A stretch of 64,000 bases of DNA from Alphaproteobacteria bacterium. GTDB taxonomy: Bacteria; Pseudomonadota; Alphaproteobacteria; Micavibrionales; Micavibrionaceae. The DNA lies in the NCBI GenBank assembly GCA_018000295.1, contig JAGNKE010000014.1:1-64000 (forward strand), read 5' to 3'. Positions 57,413 through 64,000 of this stretch are shown here, one piece after another. Position numbers and translations under genes: made by a program. Numbering within the stretch: the first letter of the stretch is position 1; each line of letters starts with the position of its first letter. Below the pieces are notes generated by a model. The model made no database searches. It had not been told where the DNA came from and saw only the letters and a program-made list of their open reading frames with translations.

Positions 57413-57419
57413 GCGTCAA
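57390..57419 (-). promoter_or_regulatory. Putative sigma70-type mraZ (dcw) promoter
   Basis: On the minus strand TTGACG (57419-57414) is followed by an 18-base spacer and TATCCC (57395-57390), or a 17-base spacer and CTATCC. The -35 box matches 5 of 6; the -10 is weak. The boxes lie within the TGG-repeat array, fitting autoregulation. It would leave an untranslated leader of about 105 bases before the TTG start. Confidence 0.5.
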
Positions 57420-57734
57420 TAAAATGTCCCTGTAATTTATTCAGAAACAACAGTTTTTTTGATTTCAGGCCGTGGCGTTTTGTGTACAGAATTGTGCATA
57501 GATAGGGGATAGGCCTTGCCAAATCCGCTTTTCTTTAGCCGGGGATCATTTTTCAGAATCAAAGCTGCGCTGAAAAACTTTAAAAGTGCATTAATTTGTT
57601 ACTATTTTTTATTATTTATAGACTTTTTGCTTATAAGTGATTGTTCTAAAAGTATTTTTTGACATAATGTGTTTCATTGTGTTAGTCATAATATCAGTTT
57701 ACAAGCAATCTCTAATGTGTGTGGGGATTATAAA
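57420..57734. other. AT-rich intergenic region between mraZ promoter and a small ORF
   Basis: About 315 bases without a gene, very AT-rich from about 57590 onward. TTGACA at 57659-57664 and CATAAT at 57687-57692 lie ahead of the small ORF but 22 bases apart, longer than ideal. No other clear structure. Confidence 0.4.
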
Positions 57735-57833
57735 ATGATTACTTTTCTTATGCTTGTTCTGGCCCTGAGCGGGGGGTTGTTTCTGGGAACCATTCTTTAT
57801 TCTTGCCTGCATACTTTCGCGGATGAGGAATGA
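57735..57833 (+). CDS. Possible 32-residue membrane peptide
   Basis: An ATG after GTGTGGGGATTATAAA opens a 32-codon frame. The product has a hydrophobic segment (ITFLMLVLALSGGLFLGTILYS) and an acidic end HTFADEE. A GGGGA ribosome-site-like motif sits 9 bases before the ATG, and an intrinsic terminator follows 30 bases after the stop. Promoter-like, terminator and start context support a small membrane protein, but the evidence is thin. Confidence 0.4.
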   Translation: MITFLMLVLALSGGLFLGTILYSCLHTFADEE

Positions 57834-57863
57834 GTCCTTTCAGATCCTCTCCTGCCGAATAAA

Positions 57864-57893
57864 GAAAAACCGCCTCTTTCAAGGCGGTTTTTC
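57864..57893. terminator. Bidirectional intrinsic terminator
   Basis: An 11-bp stem (AAAAACCGCCT with AGGCGGTTTTT) with a 6-base loop. It has T runs in both directions because the stem ends in A5/T5. It ends the small ORF transcript on the plus strand and the RNase P RNA transcript on the minus strand. Confidence 0.85.
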
Positions 57894-57906
57894 ACAATCA
57901 AAATAT

Positions 57907-58294
57907 CCAAAAAACCTGTAAGCCGGGTTCTGTCCCCGGCTTGCGCCGGGGGATGACCATTCATCTGGGAGGACGGTTACCCGCCCCCTCTAGCAACCTA
58001 CCCGGACCGCGGGTCCGAAAAACACCCTGCCGGACAAGCCGGCGCGCGGTCCCTATTTGGTCTTGCTTCCGGCGGGGTTTGCCGTGCCGCCCCTGTTGCC
58101 AGGTGCGCGGTGCGCTCTTACCGCACCTTTTCACCTTTTCCCCTGCCCTTGCGGGCGGAGGTAGTCTGTTTTCTGTGGCACTTTCCGTAAAGATCTTGCG
58201 ATCTCCCCCGGGCGTTACCCGGCGCCGTTTTTCCGTGAAGCCCGGACTTTCCTCGGCTTTCCTTGCAGAAAGACGCGGCCATCCGGTTTTCTGG
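57907..58294 (-). ncRNA. rnpB: RNase P RNA, class A
   Basis: Minus-strand sequence contains the conserved RNase P core: GAGGAAAGTCCGGGCTTCA near the 5' end, GAAAGTGCCACAGAAA (J/P4 region), GGTAAGAGCGCACCG, and at the 3' end ACAGAACCCGGCTTACAGG. P1 can be formed by CCAGAAAACC (58294-58285) pairing with GGTTTTTTGG (57916-57907). The last part includes a GCGCCGGGG palindrome near 57935-57950. A bidirectional terminator follows 14 bases after the 3' end. It makes mature tRNA 5' ends. Confidence 0.95.
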
Positions 58295-58339
58295 ACGGGC
58301 GGAGGATGCCTGTTTTTTCGGGAAAGCGCAAGTTTGGGG

Positions 58340-59065
58340 TCAGACCGCGAGTTTGTGACCGCTCTGACGGATCAGGGAGACGAGTCTGATGACCGTATTC
58401 GTATCGACCTTCTCGTGATTGCCGGCCTTGAATTTCTCCGGCGCGAAGTGGCGATGGAACGCGACGACCACATCGACATAGGCCGCCATAGGATTGTATC
58501 CGAACTGCGTGAAGAGACGCTCGACCTGATAATCATTCAAGGCGATCTCCTCGGCCTTTTTAATGTCGGACTCGGTGGGTTTGGGCCAGAGGCCGACGCC
58601 CTGCCCCGCCAGCCATTCCCAGTTGAACAATTCGCCGGGGTCTTTCTTGCGCTCGGGCGCGATGTCGGAATGGCCGAGGACGTGCTCGATTTTATGGCGG
58701 GACTGGATGCCGTGACAGAGCGTCAGCACCGCCTGCATCTGCGCGTCCGGGAAGGGCTTGTAGCCGAATTCGTGGCCGGTATTCACCATCTCGACGCCGA
58801 TGGAGTGGGAATTGATATCCGTTTCGCCGTGCCAGAAAGAGAGACCCGCGTGCCAGGCCCGTTTATCCTCGGGGACCAGATCGAAAACCGTGCCGTTGGT
58901 ATCGACAAGATAATGGGCGCTGACCTTGCTTGTGGGGTCGGTCAGGCGCTCGCGCGCGGCGGTCATGGTTTCCATGCCGGTATAATGTAAAATGATAATT
59001 TTAGGCTTCACGCCTTTGGCGCGGTCTTCATAATGCAGCGGTTTGGAGGATTTTTTTAGAAACAT
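58340..59065 (-). CDS. N-acetylmuramoyl-L-alanine amidase, Amidase_2 type
   Basis: A 241-residue zinc amidase with the amidase_2 fold: IILHYTGMETM (first zinc His), the substrate loop KVSAHYLVDTNGTVFDLVPEDKRAWHAG, NSHSIGVEMVN and the last ligand in VLGHSDIAPERKKDPGELFNW. No signal peptide is evident, so it may act in the cytoplasm like AmpD or be exported otherwise; a longer C-terminal region about 170-241 resembles a peptidoglycan-binding helical domain (YQVERLFTQFGYNP). It cuts the MurNAc-L-Ala bond in wall turnover or recycling. Confidence 0.9.
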   Translation of the reverse strand: MFLKKSSKPLHYEDRAKGVKPKIIILHYTGMETMTAARERLTDPTSKVSAHYLVDTNGTVFDLVPEDKRAWHAGLSFWHGETDINSHSIGVEMVNTGHEFGYKPFPDAQMQAVLTLCHGIQSRHKIEHVLGHSDIAPERKKDPGELFNWEWLAGQGVGLWPKPTESDIKKAEEIALNDYQVERLFTQFGYNPMAAYVDVVVAFHRHFAPEKFKAGNHEKVDTNTVIRLVSLIRQSGHKLAV

Positions 59066-59153
59066 TTTCGTTTATCCGGCGAATATAACAGGACGATATA
59101 TTCAATAATACAGCCAGATTTTACACTAAAACGGTTAAAAAAGGTTAATAAAT

Positions 59154-59819
59154 ATGCGCGTTCTGAATTATGCCTTTCTGATTGTGGCTCTGGCCGCTGC
59201 GGCCCTGCTGGTTTTCCGGCCGCCCTTGTTCGCGGGGGAGCCGGGCGGACGCAAGCTCAGCGCCGACCTGATGCCGGAAAAGCCGGAAAAGTATCCGGTG
59301 GCGACGCTGGCGGGCGGGTGCTTCTGGTGTACGGAAAGCGAGTTCCGGGGTTTGAACGGCGTGCTGTATACACGCGTGGGTTACGCGGGCGGAAGCCTGC
59401 CCAACCCCAAGTATGAGGATACCCATGACGGGACGAGCGGCCATGCGGAAGCGGTGGAGGTGACGTTCGATCCGAACAAGATTTCCTACCGGCAACTTTT
59501 AGAGCATTTTTTCCTGAAGGCGCACGACCCAACGCAGTTGAACAGACAAGGGCCGGATGTGGGGACGCAATACCGCTCGACCGTTTTTTTCCATGATGAG
59601 GAGCAAAAGACAATCGCCGAAGAGATGATTGCCGCGTTGACGGTCGAGAAGAAATTTTCAAATCCGATCGTGACCACTTTGGAGCCCGCCGCGACGTTCT
59701 GGGAAGCCGAAGGCTATCACCAGCAATATTACGAGAAGTACGAGAAAGCCAACGGCAAGCCGCATATTAACGACTGGCTGAAGCGGCAGGCGGACGGGCT
59801 GGGGATCAAGGGGGATTAA
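59154..59819 (+). CDS. msrA: Peptide methionine sulfoxide reductase MsrA, membrane-anchored
   Basis: 221 residues: an N-terminal hydrophobic segment (LNYAFLIVALAAAALLVF) serves as signal peptide or anchor, then the MsrA domain with catalytic C56 in GGCFWCTE, RVGYAGG, HAEAVEVTFDP, FFLKAHDPTQLNRQGPDVGTQYRS and the C-terminal YHQQYYEKY. It reduces methionine S-sulfoxide, probably in the periplasm because of the leader. An AAGG ribosome site precedes the ATG. Confidence 0.94.
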   Translation: MRVLNYAFLIVALAAAALLVFRPPLFAGEPGGRKLSADLMPEKPEKYPVATLAGGCFWCTESEFRGLNGVLYTRVGYAGGSLPNPKYEDTHDGTSGHAEAVEVTFDPNKISYRQLLEHFFLKAHDPTQLNRQGPDVGTQYRSTVFFHDEEQKTIAEEMIAALTVEKKFSNPIVTTLEPAATFWEAEGYHQQYYEKYEKANGKPHINDWLKRQADGLGIKGD

Positions 59820-59838
59820 ATTTTTTGACTGGGCTTTT

Positions 59839-60522
59839 TTAACGGTCCAGCGTGTCCGGCTCGATCAACGCGGGACGGTCGACATCATGGCCCACAGACT
59901 TGATCTCCTGAGCGTTTGCATCGCAGGATTTCATAAGACCGACCGCGACCGCCAAGGCCGTAGCAGCCGCGCCAACGCGCCAGGGCGTGCGGCTTTTTTG
60001 GTGCACGAATTCGCTAGCGACGCGTTCACGCGCGGCATCGAGGACTTCATCAGCTGTAAATTCGCCTTCGATCAGGCGGGGACCGCCCCATCCTCTGGGG
60101 ATATCATAATCGCCCGGGGCCTGCCCGCCGCTTCCGCTAAACCATTGCTGATCGCCCAAGTAAAATTTATCCTCGGAATCCGCAGAAGTGGTGATCACCG
60201 CCCGCAAATCCTTTCTATGAGTTGCGTGAGGAAGAACCAAAACAGGCGCGTCCGTCGGTTTTTTGCGCTCGATGAAGGCACTTACAAGCTCAAATTGGCC
60301 CCACAGGCTGTGGGGGGTGCTGTTTGCCGTTCCAAGAGTGGGTTTCAGGCGATCAAGAATGACGGCTAGTTTTTTCTGCTGGATGTTGCCCGCCTCGATC
60401 GTGGTGCTGCGCTCCACCCGCCGCGCTTCTGCGGCGTCGGTCGTACGCTTCCACCAGCCCGCAAGGCCGCCTGTGGATTGACCTTCCTCTATTCTTTTCA
60501 CCCTGTCTTCGAAATCGCCCAT
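59839..60522 (-). CDS. Hypothetical protein, 227 residues, one C-terminal hydrophobic segment
   Basis: I recognise no family. Visible parts: a charged N-terminus with FEDRVKRIEEGQ, a Trp-rich stretch GLAGWWKRTTDAAEARRVERS, a middle globular part with PVLVLPHATHRKDLRAVITTSAD and FYLGDQQWF, and a hydrophobic segment about 180-197 (RVGAAATALAVAVGLMKSC) before a polar tail. It may be membrane-attached near the C-terminus. The gene is GC-rich and its end faces msrA across 19 bases. Confidence 0.65.
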   Translation of the reverse strand: MGDFEDRVKRIEEGQSTGGLAGWWKRTTDAAEARRVERSTTIEAGNIQQKKLAVILDRLKPTLGTANSTPHSLWGQFELVSAFIERKKPTDAPVLVLPHATHRKDLRAVITTSADSEDKFYLGDQQWFSGSGGQAPGDYDIPRGWGGPRLIEGEFTADEVLDAARERVASEFVHQKSRTPWRVGAAATALAVAVGLMKSCDANAQEIKSVGHDVDRPALIEPDTLDR

Positions 60523-60599
60523 TTCACCCTCCCATAAAGACGATATACATAATATTTATGCCCTCCAGTCTATTCCGAAAGGGTTATAAAATTCAAGCT

Positions 60600-60905
60600 T
60601 CATGTGGGCGTTTTTTGAAACACACCGGACACGACGCGCACAACGCCATCCATTATTGTCATTCCCGCGAAAGCGGGAATCTGTTTAAAAATTTCAGTGT
60701 CAAATAGAACATAGCAGGCTCGGAACGCTTTGCGGCTTTGCGATGAAAAGCCGAGGGCGCGGCGTTTGTCCTTTGAATCGCAAAGGCTCAAAGACGCGAA
60801 GCTTATCGCGCCTAGCATTATGCCCTTGCTATCATTCGGGCGCAGGCCGGAATCCCTGTCTAAAGCCGGACTGGATCCCCGCTTGCGCGAGGATGCGGTT
60901 TTAGG
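60600..60905. repeat. Repeat cluster 6
   Basis: Contains the tail of the CGCAGAG-type unit (GAAACACACCGGACACGACG), a palindrome TCATTCCCGCGAAAGCGGGA (60658-60681), an 85-base unit (60722-60805) with TTGCGGCTTTGCGATG and TTTGAATCGCAAAGGCTC like that at 10023, and a facing pair ending CGAGGATG (60835-60896). It lies between the hypothetical gene start and the ileS end. Confidence 0.78.
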
Positions 60906-60907
60906 CT

Positions 60908-63900
60908 TTAGGCCGCTTCACTTTTTTTTAAAGCGTCCACGGCATCGGTGCAGCGGTTACAGAGGCAAGTGTCCTCCTTCACCTCGGGCAGGACTTTCCA
61001 GCAGCGGGCGCATTTTTCGCCGGGGGCTTTTTCTACTGAGTAAAACCCTTCGACTACGTTATATTCTGTCCCTTCAGAAAATTCGATTTCAGCACTTGAA
61101 ACAATGCAAATTTCTGCCAAGTCGATATTTTTAAAATTATCCTGTTTTGATTTGGAGGTGACTACCTTGGCTTTTACATCAAGCGATGACCCTACCGTTT
61201 TATCCTTACGTAAAGGTTCAATTCTCCACATTACACCAGACCTGATATTGAGAACTTCTTCCCACTTCTCCGCCAGTGCGTCGTTTTTGTAATTTTGCGG
61301 CACTTCGGGGAATGTCCGAAGGTGTACGCTTTCAACATCCTCGAACACGCCCTGCGGCCGTGCCAGCCATGCCTCCTCCGCCGTAAAGGCGAGGATGGGC
61401 GCGAGCCACGCGGTCAGGCTATTGAAGATTTCGGCCATCACGGTGCGGGTGGCGCGGCGCTCGAACAGGTCCGGGCGGTCGCAATAGAGGCGGTCCTTGC
61501 GGATATCGAAATAGAAGGCCGAGAGATCCTCGTTACAGAAATCGTGCAGCAGCTTGGCGACTTTTCCGAATTCGTAATTTTCGATGGAGGCGCGGACTTT
61601 TTGATCGACCTCGTAAACCTTATGCAGCATGAGCTGTTCGAGTTCGGGGAGTTTTTTTACGTCCCCGCAATCGACCGCTTCGTCCTTCGTGAATCCCTCC
61701 AGTGCGCCGAGCAGGAAGCGCAGCGTGTTGCGGATGCGGCGATACAAATCGCCCACGGTGGTCAGCGTGTCCTTGCCGATCCGGATATCCTCGGCGTAAT
61801 CGGAAGTCATGGTCCAGAGGCGCAGAATGTCCGCGCCGCTTTCCTCCATCACCTTCAACGGATCGACGACGTTGCCGAGCGATTTGGACATTTTATAGCC
61901 CTTTTCGTCCAGCACGAAGCCATGGGTCAGCACGACTTCATAGGGCGCGTGGCCGCGTGTGCCGCAGCTTTCGAGCAGGGAGGAATGGAACCAGCCGCGA
62001 TGCTGGTCGGAGCCTTCGAGGTAGACGTTCGCCGTGCGCTTGCCCGCGGGTCTTTTCAGTTCCTCGCGCTGTTCGCACACAAACGCGTGGGTCGATCCGG
62101 ATTCGAACCAGACATCCACGATATCAAAGACCTGTTCGTAATCTTCGGCCTTATAATCGGTTCCGAGGAAGTCCTGCGGGTTGCGGGACCACCACGCGTC
62201 GGAGCCTTCTTTTTCAAAAATCTCCGCGATGCGGTCGAAGACTTTTTCGTCGCGCAGCATTTCGCCCGTTTCGCGGTGAAGGAACAGCGCGATGGGAACG
62301 CCCCACGCGCGCTGGCGCGAGATGCACCAGTCGGGGCGGTTGGCTATCATAGCCCTGATCCGTGCTTCTCCTTTAGTTGGTACCCACCGTGTTTCTCGAA
62401 TAGCTTTTAGGGCTTTAGCACGCAACGTGCCCCCTCCCTTTAGGTCGTCTTCTTTACTCCAATCCTCATGTTTTTTTATTGAGTTATCTACAGAGGAATA
62501 AATAAATGCACCTTCTTGCTGATTTTCCCAGATTTTTAATTTTTCTAGTTCTTCTATAGTTTTTGTTATTAGTGAAGGGCATTCTCCCATTCCAATGAAC
62601 CATTGCGGGGTGGCGCGGAAAATGACGGGGGCTTTCGAGCGCCAGCTATGCGGGTATTCGTGCTTGATCGAGCCTTTTGCCACCAGCATTCCGGCCTCCT
62701 CCAGCGCCTTGATGGGGGCGAAGTTGCCCTGCCCCATCTTGCCGTTCTGGTCATAAATTTCGAGTCCGGCGAAGAGCGGAACGTGCGGGCGGAAGCGTCC
62801 GTCGTCGGTGACGTTGTCGGTGATTTCGAGGCCGCTGGCCTTGCCAAGCGCAAAGTCGTCCGCGCCATGAGAGGGGGCGATGTGGACGAAGCCCGTTCCA
62901 GCGTCGGCTGTCACAAAATCACCCGCTAACAACGGCACGATAAACTCATACCCTTGACCGTTTAAAGGATGCTTGCAGCGCGTTCCCTCAAGCTCTTTTC
63001 CTTTAAAGGTATGGACACATTCCCATTCAGAGATTTTAGCAGCCTTTTTAACATCTTCAGCAAGACTGAGAGCAATAACCAACTTATCGTCTCTATTCGG
63101 TTGCGCCTTGCTACCCTCTTCGACTGCGTCGACAACGAAAAGGCCATATTCAATTTCCTCACCGTAAGCGATTCCGCGGTTGGAGGGGAGAGTCCAAGGG
63201 GTCGTTGTCCAAATCAGGATATTCTTTCCACCTTCCAACTCCTTAATCTTGGAAGACAAGATCGGAAACTTCACCCAGACGGTGATGGATTTATGCTCGG
63301 CGTATTCGATCTCGGCTTCGGCCAGCGCGGTTTTCTCGACCGTGGACCACATGACGGGTTTCAGCCCCTTATAGAGGCCGCCATTGAGGGCGAATTTATG
63401 GATTTCCTTCGCGATGGCGGCTTCGGCGGGCAGGTTCATGGTCAGGTACGGATCGGCCCAGTCGCCGGTGACTCCGAGCCGCTGGAACTGCGTGCTTTGC
63501 GTGTCCACCCAGTGGCGGGCGAATTTGCGGCATTCCTCCCGGAAGGTGAGGATATCCACGTCGTCCTTGTTCTTGCCGGCCTCGCGGTATTGTTCCTCGA
63601 TCTTCCATTCGATGGGCAGGCCGTGGCAATCCCACCCCGGCACATAGGGTGCGTCATAGCCGAGCATGGCGAAGGATTTCACCACGACATCCTTGAGAAT
63701 TTTATTCACCGCGTGGCCGATATGGATGTTGCCGTTCGCGTAAGGCGGGCCGTCGTGGAGGATGTATTTCTCCTTCCCCTTAGCGGTTTCGCGCATTTTG
63801 TTGTAAAGGTCCATTTTATGCCACTGCGCCAAAATTTCCGGCTCCTTCTGCGGCAGGCCGGCGCGCATGGGGAAATCCGTCTTCGGCAGGAAGACGGTCT

Positions 63901-63958
63901 GGCGGTAAAGGTCTTCTTTTTTCTTGTCTTTGCTTTTGTTGTCGCTTTGGTCGGTCAT
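60908..63958 (-). CDS. ileS: Isoleucyl-tRNA synthetase
   Basis: A 1016-residue class I synthetase, longer than the usual 930-960. HIGH motif as HIGH at residue 79 ([13 protein letters not shown]), CP1 editing domain with [29 protein letters not shown], and KMSKS at K689 ([10 protein letters not shown]). The C-terminal zinc finger has CARC and CLCNRC. It charges tRNA-Ile. Three stretches, about 61040-61295, 62352-62595 and 62925-63250, are AT-rich with a different codon choice, and the second contains an in-frame insertion of about 50 residues before [12 protein letters not shown]. The start codon is at the window edge region and appears complete. Confidence 0.96.
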   Translation of the reverse strand: MTDQSDNKSKDKKKEDLYRQTVFLPKTDFPMRAGLPQKEPEILAQWHKMDLYNKMRETAKGKEKYILHDGPPYANGNIHIGHAVNKILKDVVVKSFAMLGYDAPYVPGWDCHGLPIEWKIEEQYREAGKNKDDVDILTFREECRKFARHWVDTQSTQFQRLGVTGDWADPYLTMNLPAEAAIAKEIHKFALNGGLYKGLKPVMWSTVEKTALAEAEIEYAEHKSITVWVKFPILSSKIKELEGGKNILIWTTTPWTLPSNRGIAYGEEIEYGLFVVDAVEEGSKAQPNRDDKLVIALSLAEDVKKAAKISEWECVHTFKGKELEGTRCKHPLNGQGYEFIVPLLAGDFVTADAGTGFVHIAPSHGADDFALGKASGLEITDNVTDDGRFRPHVPLFAGLEIYDQNGKMGQGNFAPIKALEEAGMLVAKGSIKHEYPHSWRSKAPVIFRATPQWFIGMGECPSLITKTIEELEKLKIWENQQEGAFIYSSVDNSIKKHEDWSKEDDLKGGGTLRAKALKAIRETRWVPTKGEARIRAMIANRPDWCISRQRAWGVPIALFLHRETGEMLRDEKVFDRIAEIFEKEGSDAWWSRNPQDFLGTDYKAEDYEQVFDIVDVWFESGSTHAFVCEQREELKRPAGKRTANVYLEGSDQHRGWFHSSLLESCGTRGHAPYEVVLTHGFVLDEKGYKMSKSLGNVVDPLKVMEESGADILRLWTMTSDYAEDIRIGKDTLTTVGDLYRRIRNTLRFLLGALEGFTKDEAVDCGDVKKLPELEQLMLHKVYEVDQKVRASIENYEFGKVAKLLHDFCNEDLSAFYFDIRKDRLYCDRPDLFERRATRTVMAEIFNSLTAWLAPILAFTAEEAWLARPQGVFEDVESVHLRTFPEVPQNYKNDALAEKWEEVLNIRSGVMWRIEPLRKDKTVGSSLDVKAKVVTSKSKQDNFKNIDLAEICIVSSAEIEFSEGTEYNVVEGFYSVEKAPGEKCARCWKVLPEVKEDTCLCNRCTDAVDALKKSEAA

Positions 63959-64000
63959 AATACGTGTCGCGCTCCTTTGAACGCATTGTAATCTAGTGTT

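Noticed and set aside
57277..57522. Upstream extension of mraZ to an ATG at 57522
   Set aside because: The extra 82 residues are unlike MraZ and would cross the promoter and operator; the TTG start with GGGAGAGG fits the family.

Overview
The window is a 64-kb stretch of an alphaproteobacterial chromosome with moderately high GC. The evidence for the phylum is a compact minus-strand mre operon; a complete but rearranged division and cell-wall (dcw) cluster running mraZ to ftsZ-lpxC-bamD-recN-ligA; a cysteine-poor (zinc-free type) ribosomal protein L36; a split-subunit (PntAA/PntAB/PntB) transhydrogenase; a BolA-Grx4 pair; and a MurE with the meso-diaminopimelate DNPR signature. I cannot name the genus. 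Micavibrio-like or Rhodospirillales-like bacteria are a guess only. Gene ends are often followed by clusters of small palindromic repeats.

Layout. Positions 1-126 are the right end of an IS5-like element. 622-1219: bolA and grxD. 1497-2249: orphan gene between two repeat clusters. 2490-8174: elongasome operon mreB-mreC-mreD-mrdA-rodA (minus strand). 8406-8531: rpmJ. 8720-9937: an EAL phosphodiesterase with a cyclic-nucleotide-binding domain, facing a minus-strand operon (17634-10314) that encodes a TolC/ABC/HlyD type I secretion system and, last, a CHASE2 adenylate cyclase. 17845-22301: transhydrogenase genes, interrupted by a metallophosphoesterase and a CDP-alcohol phosphatidyltransferase. 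22433-24875: hydrolase and two poorly known genes. 25184-31637 (minus): ligA, a 50-residue membrane peptide, a VOC protein, recN, bamD and lpxC.

31831-57276 (minus) is the dcw cluster: mraZ, rsmH, ftsL, ftsI, murE, a MurF C-domain-like gene, mraY, murD, ftsW, murG, murC, a secreted hypothetical, murB, a hypothetical, [plus-strand island], ddl, ftsQ, ftsA, two orphan genes, ftsZ. No full-length murF lies in its usual place between murE and mraY. That slot holds a 152-residue protein resembling only the MurF C-terminal domain. A Mur ligase with a long hydrophobic N-terminal half lies in a plus-strand island (40165-43031) that splits the cluster beside ddl. This apparent replacement of MurF by a membrane-anchored ligase is the most unusual feature. 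A four-copy, 10-bp-phased MraZ-type operator overlaps a sigma70-like promoter ahead of mraZ. 57735-63958: small ORF, bidirectional terminator, RNase P RNA, amidase, msrA, a hypothetical and ileS.

Other noteworthy points are a degenerate receiver-domain protein between ftsA and ftsZ, AT-rich patches inside ligA, ileS and the Mur ligase, in-frame insertions in murE, ddl and ileS, and a possible cAMP/c-di-GMP/adhesin-secretion module. All function calls rest on motif recognition by eye; no database search was possible.
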